64,000 nt of DNA from Entoloma clypeatum (lineage: Eukaryota > Basidiomycota > Agaricomycetes > Agaricales > Entolomataceae), in contig OY751492.1 of assembly GCA_963565915.1 (NCBI GenBank), positions 3,100,001-3,164,000 of the forward strand. Direction: 5' to 3'. Positions 55,960 through 64,000 of the stretch are shown piece by piece; the stretch's first letter is position 1, and the number at the start of each line of letters is the position of its first letter. The position numbers were made by a program, and so were the translations under genes. Below the pieces are notes generated by a model. That model saw only the letters and a program-made list of their open reading frames with translations. It searched no databases and was not told the origin of the DNA.

Positions 55960-57530
55960 CTCGACGTCGCTGTTCTTGCCTCCCGCAGATAACATCTCAA
56001 CCTTGACAAACGGTTGGCAAACAGTTGGCGGACAGTGTGGCAGTCCATGGCAGTGAATCCCTCCATTTGGTCATTGTCTTCCTCGAACAAAAAAGTGGAG
56101 AGCGAAAAGGTGCCTAGGATGTCTGACCCTGCCGCCGAACGTTGCACTATGGCCCTTAGGCCCGTGCCGTTGCTGTTATTCTTCGCGTTCTACGAAACAA
56201 TTATTTCTCCCAGCTGTAACTGTTGACGTGTTTTTATCTCATTTCTAGCTCCTCAGGGGGTTGACTTTTGCTCTGAAGTCCGTAATGCTTGCCTCCTCCA
56301 AATTCATCTGCGGCTTATGGGTCTTCCCCCCCCCCCGGCACAGATATCAAACCTGGGTTTACCGTGATTGATGGCATATATACGATGAATACATTTCAAT
56401 TGACGGCGTCATTGCAACGGTGTAGCGACATAAAGAGTCAGGAAATCCGCGGGACCACGAGATCCTCTCTTGCATGCTCCACTTTCTTTCAACGAATACA
56501 AAAATTTACAATCCGACTATCCTGCACGTGAGCTTTCCATGACTGGCTACGCTGATACAGCACCAGCTCGTTGATTACATCCCACTCGGTATCACCATCC
56601 GATACATCCTCGACGCCCTAAACTGCCCTCCTGAATCAAATCTATCCAAGCTTGGGCTGCAGGCTCTCAGCCAAATATTATCTAGACTTCCGGAGTGGCA
56701 GCCTTTAAACATCCGCGTTGCTTGCAATACCACATCTCACCGCTGCCCGCCCAGATTTAACACCAAATACGCAACACGTACCTGCCAATGTCGACGCCCC
56801 CGGAAACACCGGCAACAGCTTCATCCGCACTAGTGCACAACACACCCATTCAACCTCGTAAATCCACTAAACTCCACTAACTGCCAATCACACCTCCAAA
56901 AGGGCGGTGCATGTGGCAGTTGTCTGAGAGGTTAGTTATAGCCATACTCGCATGCGCTTTTGCTCGAATCCTTCAACCTGTTTCCCAAAGATCATTCTTC
57001 CTGTGGTGGAGCAATCTGTCACTGTCGCAGGCATTTCTACTCCGGAATTGGTCTCGGAGGATTTTGTGACCGAACCAATTACAGGGAGCCTCGCATTAGT
57101 GACTCGCAAGGAACCGCTGAAAAGCAATCTTGCAACACATCTCCGCCCGTCCCCAGGTTTCGGTGAAGTTGGTGTCCACTCTCCTGGTATTACTCGCGGC
57201 CTGTATCCTGACCTCGTCCACTTGGATGTGGACGAATGCTTTGCCGCATCGTATGAAGCGAGGTGGCGCCATCATGAGGTTTGTTCAAGTTTTGATCTTC
57301 GCCCTATACAAACAGATTCAATGCTATGTAGCTCCGCAATGGCCAGCCCTTCTGGGGTCCATTGACACCAACTGCTGCCTTTTCTGTGAACTTTCCAGAT
57401 TCCCTGCGAATCTAACTTCCTCGACTTCATCTGCCATGCTTGCCACTGCCTCAGCTCCAACAACCTTCACTCAAATATGTGTCCCCCGAAACTGCCACTG
57501 CATTCGTGGTTTCTCTGTACTGCGGTAACT
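55960..57530 (+). pseudogene. NOT1: NOT1 pseudogene, copy 2
   Basis: Matches copy 1 in order: 'aacatctcaaccttgacaaa' at 55991, TDIKPGFTVIDGIY (56340), ILDALNCPPESNL (56610), AGSLALVTRKEPLKSNLATH (about 57090) and a region near 57250 rich in SYEARWRHHE. About 780 bp are deleted near 56830 relative to copy 1. Frameshifts and stops are many. Confidence 0.88.
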
Positions 57531-58560
57531 GGCATCGCGTGTGCGTGGCGCTGGGTAATCGCTTCGGTCCTTGGCATCTTGAGCTTGTGGATGCTGTCCT
57601 TCTGAGCTGTTCTGTTAGCTCGCCTCGCCTAGATTCGGGATGCATTACTTTTTCAATGTGTGTGGTATAGTGAGGCAACTCTCTTCTTGGGTAAGTACAT
57701 GATCGTTTCCCCCGTTCTGGCGTCATAACTTACTTGAATGCACTTGTCTGAATCAGGAGGATATTCATTACATTAAGGCAATATCCGTGTTCTGAATATT
57801 CTAGCCACATTTAAAATGTTCCTTGCCCAGTGTACACCATCTTTGTTCAACTCAATCATCAAGAACAATTCGAGCCATGCAAATTTTGACTGTTTTCACG
57901 ATTTGCTGGTCAAGTACATGATCAGGAACATTTTAAGTGTGGTTCCCATGTACACTTCGGAATACATGATCGCACATGATGGGTCAAAACTAAATGTGTT
58001 TAGTCTATGGACTTTGCATGTCCTTCTTGGGAACATAGTGATCATATAATAAATGTCCCATGTCAATGTGCTCTAATTGGTGCCTCCGTGTTCAAATGAG
58101 CCACAAAGGGAGATAATCGTGAGCCACATAGGAATTCCATTCTAAATTTGTTCAGCTACTATTCTTGGAATGTTTTTGCGGCGAATACGAGTGGAACATT
58201 GATTATATAACTTGCATGTGATCACCAATTCCATACTGGGCTCAGTGCGATTTTATATTTAGTGTTCTTTGTTGGTGAGACCTTTGTGTACGTTGCGAGA
58301 ACATGGAGAAAATATAACGAATTTGATCACTGTGTATTCATCAAGCACACATGCAATCAAACCTTGAACAAAAAAAGAATAAACAAACAGATCTTGTGCA
58401 GAATATTATCCCTATGTGTTTCATGAGAATATTGTATGGAATATTATGACCATATCCAATATTTCCATAAGATTTGTCTCGTGAAAACATTGATGGCTCA
58501 GCTTGTGCTTATATAACATGTTTCCAATCAATGTTCACATCATTTATCGACTTAAAAAAT
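57531..58560. other. No gene recognised
   Basis: AT-rich sequence with frequent 'acatgatc' words and an 11-bp inverted pair (aaaatgttcct near 57815, aggaacatttt near 57925). No domain-bearing frame is present. Confidence 0.35.
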
Positions 58561-60358
58561 ACTATATTAGATCACCATTTTTTCACAATGTTTCCGAGAG
58601 GGACATTGGTCCGACGCACCTGTGTAAAGACAAGTTATCTTTTTTGTTTTAATCCTGTTGTCACTGATGGTATGTGATACCATACCAGTACCTTTGCCAA
58701 GCATAGAGATTTTATGTCCCTTTCTGGCAGTCTGCACAGGTCTTGGAATATCAAATGCCTCGTAATGAATGAAGTCATCGATGTTATAAGTAGAATGCAA
58801 TAAAGCACCACTGTCCAGGATCCAGTTTGCCTTCGTAGTTTCCTTACACTGAACACAAGATGCAAAATCATGAATATAATTGATATTAGACCGCTATCTG
58901 CCATGCTAGCCAACCGAAAAGACAACCGCGGAGATGGGTCAGCTTGTTTATCAAGTGAAAAAGGAAATACACACATCAGATTTTCACTGGTGGCAATTCC
59001 ATTTGGAGCTCCGAAGAGCTTGTCCTCCCATGTATGGGCCTCCGGATGAGACATTGTTGTCATCTTGTTCAGGGGTGGGAGACTTGCACTTCGTAGCGAT
59101 GCGCTTCCAGGGAACAACGGTCTTTTGCTCAGGCACATAGGCTGAGCGCGAAGTCGACGCTTCAGGTTGTTGAAGCATGGGATCAACCAATTGTTTGCAG
59201 AATCAAAGGTTGCCTATGGTAGGCATTACATCCATTCGGGCGGCGAGGGAGCATCCAGCCAGATGCTGGGTTCCCTTGATGCTTCACCCATGACCGATTG
59301 GTCATTTGCCCTGATGTGCTGGATCAGGGTCTTCACCTTTTTGGTAGGCAGGATGTAGGTCGATTCGCGGAAGATGGTTCCACTACCGTTGACAATGGTG
59401 ATGGCGGGTGGTGACATGTGAAGGGGAGGAAATTCCTCTACCTCTTCAATATGAACGGAGCTCGCTACATGTGTGTGTGCTCATGCACCTTCCCTTTGCC
59501 CTTGCCGCAGACTCGTTCTCCATGTTGTCTTTTGGTGTTTCCCTCAGACTATCTCGACGCTGGTTGATTGGACTGCTGCTGCTGCTGCTGCTGCCCCAGT
59601 CTTTGCCACTTTGGGTTAGAACTGGGAGTCCGTTTAACAGCGGAGATCTTCTGTGCAGAGGGGGGAACATTTTTGCCAGAAAGGTTTCGTCCTTTCTGAT
59701 GCTCATTTATTATCGAGCTCGTTATGTTTTCCCAAGTTAGACTCATCCCATCGTAGACGATGAGGATCATGGTGACGAGGTGGTCCCATTTAGATGGGGC
59801 AGCATTGAGGAGGATCATAGCCTGAAGGCTTTCTGGAATGTTGACAGAATATGACATGAGGAGGGAAAAGAGTGATGCAAGATGCTCAATCTTGACGGTG
59901 GGATCACCGCCAGAGAGCTTGAAAGCCAGAGCCTGCCGGAAGATGCTGAAGGTGTTGGCAGGTGTGGTGTCACCATACTTCGTTTCCAGGGCTTCCCAGG
60001 CCTCTTTAGGCGTTTTGCTGCCTTTGATGTGATCCTTGATGGATTCATTGCATCTAGTCTTTATTATCCCCAAAGCAGCAAGCTGCTTCTCATGCCATTC
60101 CTCAATCTGGCAGGTGTTGGTCTGGACATTGCCGGTTTGAGTACCACCTTTGACATCCAACCAAGACTTTTGTTCCCACACTTCAGCGGGACACTTTGAG
60201 TCGCCAGTGATGTGGTGCCAGAGGAATGTTGATTGAAGGTAGTTCTTCATTTGTTGCGACCAAACAAGATAGTTGGTGCCGGTGAATTTCATAATGAAAG
60301 TGTTGACAGAGTTGGACATATTTGAAGAAGTAACTGGAAAAGGAAATTTGGTCAGCAT
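58560..60358 (-). pseudogene. Ty1/copia fragment: gag and protease start
   Basis: The minus-strand frame 60358-59549 (269 aa) is a gag of the UBN2 type: FTGTNYLVWSQQMKNYLQST near the N-terminus, then ALGIIKTRCNESIKDHIKGS and PKEAWEALETKYGD, ending in a poly-Gln run encoded by CAG repeats (59571-59593). Downstream, broken frames lead to WILDSGALLHSTYNIDD near 58800, the copia protease active site (DSGA), and KGHKISMLGKGTG. The reverse transcriptase and integrase are absent. A frame break lies between gag and protease. Confidence 0.88.
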
Positions 60359-60363
60359 TTGGT

Positions 60364-60777
60364 TTAATTAAAAACTGACACACAGAGAAATAAATATTCA
60401 ATCATGTGTACTGCATGCTGCCATGATTTATCGTTGGCTGTCAGAATGCCTATAAGGCAGAGAAGGATCCTCATGTTCTGGACATCTGAAGCCTGGTGCT
60501 GACAAAGAGCAACACCGACGATATTCATATGGAATTTCCCAAACAGTTTCTCTCCATGCCGAACATCTGTAAGGCAGAGCAGGGTCAAGCCCACTGGACA
60601 TTGATGTCCGTCTCTATCCACAAAGAAGCATCGGCAGAACTGGCAGTTCGCGATGAGCAATCCTTTGGGATGTGCCGCCCAGCGCATAAGACAGCTTGGC
60701 AGATGAGTTCGACAAATGTAGTCATCACTCAAATAGTTGAAGCATACTTCACACACTCTGTAATACCTGCCAGTCAA
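60364..60777 (-). CDS. Cys-rich open frame, uncertain
   Basis: The frame contains spaced pairs CEVC, CRTHLPSC and CQFCRCFF...HQCPVG, like a small zinc-binding module, then a hydrophobic tail. An acceptor-like CAG (near 60770) in front suggests it could be an internal or last exon. No family is recognised. It lies between the copia fragment and the LINE. Confidence 0.3.
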   Translation of the reverse strand: MTGRYYRVCEVCFNYLSDDYICRTHLPSCLMRWAAHPKGLLIANCQFCRCFFVDRDGHQCPVGLTLLCLTDVRHGEKLFGKFHMNIVGVALCQHQASDVQNMRILLCLIGILTANDKSWQHAVHMIEYLFLCVSVFN

Positions 60778-60855
60778 AGACTGCGGCCAGTTGTGGAGTA
60801 CTTGATTAGGAAGAGGAGCGGTAGTGCGTCCTCAAGCCTGATGCTCAGCAATACA

Positions 60856-61131
60856 TCAGCGCAATGCCTGACGTTGCTCAGAGGGCAGAGGTATAGGTAC
60901 CGGTGATGGTGATCTAGTGCGCTGGCATGAAACCGAGCGACTGTGATGGCCGCGAGCAGGCTCAGCGGTATCATCGTCCTCAGGGGTGGCGATGCCAGCA
61001 GCCCTGGGAGTCCTACTGTTCTGAATACAATAGCAAGTAACTACAGTGTAAACAATGACTAGGGCGGCTGTCCCGCCGACCGTGATGGCCAGTGGGGCCC
61101 ATAACCTGTTGAAAGAGTCTGAGTGTGACAT
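60856..61131 (-). CDS. Short open frame with one membrane segment
   Basis: 91 aa starting MSHSDSFNRLW, with one clear hydrophobic span (LAITVGGTAALVIVYTVVT, residues about 13-31) followed by a Cys and a charged, Ser/Pro-rich tail with RTRSPSPVPIPLP. It could be a small single-pass membrane protein or the first exon of a larger gene. Not recognised. Confidence 0.35.
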   Translation of the reverse strand: MSHSDSFNRLWAPLAITVGGTAALVIVYTVVTCYCIQNSRTPRAAGIATPEDDDTAEPARGHHSRSVSCQRTRSPSPVPIPLPSEQRQALR

Positions 61132-61216
61132 GTGGGATGACGTACAAAGTAGTTAGTTTGGAGTGTAAGAGAATCAGGAATAGCTTGTTAAGCTTGAAAG
61201 TGTTTAGAGATATTCT

Positions 61217-62760
61217 CTTTTTTTGTTTTTTTTTTTTTGGGTCAACAATTTATATAGCGGTATACTAAGGGTACAGTCCGCTTGACGTAGAGTAAACTAC
61301 ATTGATCCAAGGATCTACGTACGCAAGAAGAACAAGCGGCGCAACGCTCCGTCGAGCTGATAAGACCTCGCGCCAGGTCGGGGGAGTCTGTGATACACAA
61401 ATGTGTTAGTATGCGCGCCCGAGTATTCGGCCGCACGATACAGGAGCACTCCAGCCTTGTGAGGCTGGCCGTTGACGGCGCTGGGGGGTGTCTGTGCCCT
61501 ACCCCTCAAAGAAGCACCAGTGCGGTTCTTACCCTTCGGTCGTGTTCGCTTGCCAGAGGGGGCTGCACCCCTTTGTACCCAGCGCGCTACCACGCGACTA
61601 CCGCCAACGGTTTTGTTGGATGTTGGACGGTCCCTCGAGAAGGAGGGCATGTCTGGCGGCCTGGTAGGGTGGTGCAGACATTTGTAGAGAACGTGGGCGA
61701 AGTCCTCATTGGACCCTGTTCCACAGTCGCATTGTTCAACGCCGTCGCCGATGTTAAACCTATGTCTATAGTGGCCGATTGGGGCGTGGCTGGTGAGGCC
61801 ATGAACCATTTGAGCTGTGAGGGATTGGGAGTGACCCACATCCTTGAGCCAAGTGCCGCCTCTGAGGTGGGATGGCTTCATGTGTTTAGCCCCGGCGCAG
61901 TCTTGGCGTCTGACACACGACCTCGGGAATTGATAATGACTGCCAACGTACTTTGGGGACTGATACAGATCGTTCCACTCCTTAAGCATGTCATCAGTGA
62001 ACTGCTTCGTATTGAAGTCAAGGGATCTGGAGGCCGACTCGCCACACTCAATATGGATTGAGGAAGCAAAGTCGTGCACTGCATGATGGGGTTCGAAGCC
62101 ATAGTCTGAGCAATCTGGGACATGGTGGAAGAACACTCTTGATTTCAGACCAGGTTCCTCAAACCAAGGGACCAGGTTGCTGATGATGGCTAGTGCAGAT
62201 GCCTGTGCAGAGTGGAGGTCCGGGTCTGTGGCACGCCTAATGGCGTTGACAGAGTCGGTGAAGATATGGATTTCTTCCAGTTGAGATAGACCCCCTAGTA
62301 AGCTGACCAGGTTGGAGAACCCGTGTCTGATGGCTAAGGTTTCGGTGTCGTCAGAGACTGCGAGGCCGCCGGCCGCCCAGTCCTTGTTGATGGAGTATCC
62401 CATATGCCAGGTTTCCCATGCTGCAACAGCTTGGTGGCCCGACGCGAGGGAGGGAACAGCTGCATCCGTGACTATGACAGCGGATTTCTTGGAACAGATA
62501 TTGGCGTCAAACACCTTTTTAAGGGCGATGAGTCGCAGTTTTCTTGCTTCGGCACGATCCTTTGCAGTTTTACCGCGTATAAGGGTGATGTCGTGGATGA
62601 TACGATCAGGGAAGCGGTCAAGGACGCGTTTGCCTGGAGCGTTGTAATTATTGAATGGGGACAAGGGGACTGTAACGTTTGCACGGTAGGCCCAGATGTC
62701 GACGAGGGGGGATTTAAGGTTGTACATAAACTTGGGGGAATACCACGAGATTTAGGGCCC
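61217..62760 (-). mobile_element. LINE 3' end with RNase H domain and poly(A) tail
   Basis: The run of T at 61217-61238 marks the poly(A) tail of a minus-strand element. The open frame 62727-61315 (470 aa) encodes the C-terminal part of a LINE ORF2: IVTDAAVPSL, TETLAIRHGF and HIFTDSVNAIRRA are the Asp, Glu and Asp sites of an RNase H, followed by a Cys-rich CDCGTGSNEDFAHVLYKCLHH motif. The reverse transcriptase is not present upstream of 62760, so the element is 5'-truncated or rearranged. I could not find a target duplication. Confidence 0.85.
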
Positions 62761-63062
62761 CCCTTGCAGGGGACCCTAGTATGTCACGGTTGGTCGCCAA
62801 GGGGGTGATACCCTCGGACTTATCCCAAGCTCGCCCATCCCGGAATCAACTTAGATTCGAACCTGAGCTTATTAATCTCAGGCGGACCGACAGAGGATTT
62901 ACAGTAGGACTCTCGAGCCGGATCAGGGGATTGCCCTGGGCCGCTACGGCCCACTGCCCAACTTCGCCCGGACAGTTTCCCGTTGTCAGGCAGATGGTTC
63001 GCTGATGCCGATTGGTGCGGATCCCCATTTGTCCCAACTCTGTCTTGCCACAGGGTCAACTG
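62761..63062. other. No gene recognised
   Basis: Short stretch between the LINE fragment and the LTR. Overlapping short frames on the minus strand (62820-63077) have no domain. Confidence 0.35.
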
Positions 63063-63432
63063 TGTTATGCGTAACAAACCGTTCCAAGGTTTGGGCAGAG
63101 TATGCAGGAAGATGGAAAGGCGAAGAGCAATGTGATTGCTAAATCTAAGGAATGTAGCTATGGTACATGAGGTTTATATAGTACTGACTATGAGCGGTAG
63201 CGAATGAGTCAGTAACTGCGGAAGGCAGTGCGCATGAGTAAGGCGACTGCGGAAGGCTATGCACTAATGAGTAAGCTGACTGCGGAATGAGTAAGATGGC
63301 TGCGGAAAGCGAGTCAGCGCGGGAGCGAAGTATACTAAAGGAAATAAAGTATCATGCAATATGTGTAAGCGGTGGCCGATGAGTAAAAGTGAAAAAGTAA
63401 GTGTATACGTCCATAGTCGTTAGTCCGTAACA
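63063..63432 (-). repeat. Gypsy 3' LTR (370 bp)
   Basis: The ends are TGTTATG and CGTAACA (TG...CA). Read on the minus strand it is preceded by a polypurine tract (gaggggaggaaca), which marks it as the 3' LTR of an element lying to the right. A TATA-like 'tatataaacctcatg' lies near 63170-63180. Its first 78 bp match 9827-9905. Short repeats 'ctgcggaa' stand at 63218-63306. Confidence 0.8.
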
Positions 63433-63469
63433 TGTTCCTCCCCTCAAGGTCTGTGTCCTCACGGACTAC

Positions 63470-63838
63470 CTACTCCCATCCATCGTTGCCGTTTGGATCG
63501 GCCCAGGTAGGGTCAGCTCGATTACCCCAGTCCTTTATCAGTTCGTCGTTTACCGCCGTGGCAAACTCCAAACCTCGAACGGCGAGGCGAAGGCGTCGAT
63601 TCTCGACGGCAAGGGTGTTGGTATAGTTTTTGAGGATGAGCTTCTCCTCAGCGGTGGGGGCGGTTGGCAAATCGGACAGGGTATGGAGGCGGATATGCAT
63701 CTGCCGGTGGAGGATGTCGGCGACGGAGGTTTCGAGTGCATGGATTTGATTGCGCATAGAGAGCGCTTCGCCGATGAGGGTGGTGATGGTGGGGTTGATG
63801 TCGGAAACATCAGTGGAGGCGGTGGTGATGTTGGACAT
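63470..63838 (-). CDS. Terminal open frame of the gypsy element (122 aa)
   Basis: Frame starting MSNITTASTDVSDINPT and ending 37 bp before the polypurine tract. It is helical and probably forms a coiled coil (MRNQIHALETSVADILHRQM; later EEKLILKNYTNTLAVENRRL). Small accessory frames at this place occur in some fungal gypsy elements, but the function is unknown. The rest of the element lies beyond 64000. Confidence 0.5.
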   Translation of the reverse strand: MSNITTASTDVSDINPTITTLIGEALSMRNQIHALETSVADILHRQMHIRLHTLSDLPTAPTAEEKLILKNYTNTLAVENRRLRLAVRGLEFATAVNDELIKDWGNRADPTWADPNGNDGWE

Positions 63839-64000
63839 GGCGGTGATGATGTTCGAAAGGTATAGGAAGAACGGCGTGTTGGGCGAGAAGAGTTGGAGCG
63901 GGGAACTCGATATAACAGAAGTCGATGTGGAAAATGGGTTTCTCGGTTTCTTCTTTTATCGTGGACGCGATGGGTTTTGCCGATGAAAATCTCGGATCAA

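Larger units (their letters stand above)
52690..57530. repeat. Large tandem duplication, unit 2 (about 4.8 kb)
   Basis: Unit 2 starts at 'gtttagtgcagaatgtaataagtgg', directly after the end of the NOT1 fragment of unit 1. It contains the same modules in the same order, with an enlarged satellite (53600-55110), a shorter 212-bp block, and a shorter NOT1 part lacking about 780 bp between the equivalents of 49850 and 50630. Confidence 0.9.

Noticed and set aside
58984..59190. Independent small gene
   Set aside because: It lies between the copia gag and protease on the same strand and is most likely broken linker sequence of that element.

Overview
This window looks like a transposon-rich, gene-poor stretch of a filamentous fungus, most likely an agaricomycete basidiomycete. 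The reasons are genes split by very short GT-AG introns (about 41-90 bp), a fungal-type Helitron, CRN/RHS-type (Crinkler) proteins, an Spt5-like KOW gene, an OTT_1508-type deaminase, and the remains of Ypk-type kinase and NOT1 genes. No rRNA or CRISPR array is visible. There is one assembly gap of 200 N (43520-43719). All assignments come from reading motifs; no database search was run.

Left part (1-15 kb): a dispersed non-coding repeat, a small two-exon orphan gene, an apparently intact Helitron Rep/helicase gene (4001-8735), two broken Ty3/gypsy fragments, the N-terminal half of a CRN gene, and a perfect 221-bp MITE.

Middle-left (15-27 kb): a nested stack. A hAT-like element (15640-19622, 8-bp target duplication) holds a second copy of the dispersed repeat, into which a Tc1-type transposon (16968-18587) and a LINE tail (18665-19081) have inserted. 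Then come a putative copia LTR, the C-terminal half of a CRN protein (P-loop NTPase plus nuclease-like domain), and a 1,782-bp TIR transposon with an 8-bp target duplication that carries a four-exon zinc-finger/PHD gene. A degenerate ~160-bp tandem repeat follows.

Middle (27-43.5 kb): minus-strand genes and pseudogenes, namely two members of a small gene family, an Spt5-like gene with two in-frame TGA codons, a decayed Ypk-like AGC kinase with introns, an uncharacterised multi-exon gene (a 3' piece of which is duplicated 8 kb away), and an OTT_1508-type deaminase gene inside a large inverted duplication.

Right part (43.7-64 kb): an uncharacterised dispersed fungal gene, then a ~6.5-kb tandem duplication carrying degraded NOT1 (CCR4-NOT scaffold) sequence and a ~230-bp satellite that differs in copy number between the two units, then a copia gag-protease fragment, a LINE 3' end with RNase H, and a gypsy 3' LTR whose element runs off the window. 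There is no operon-like cooperation here; what links the genes is duplication, capture by mobile elements, and decay, with several nonsense codons that look like CpG-to-TpG changes.
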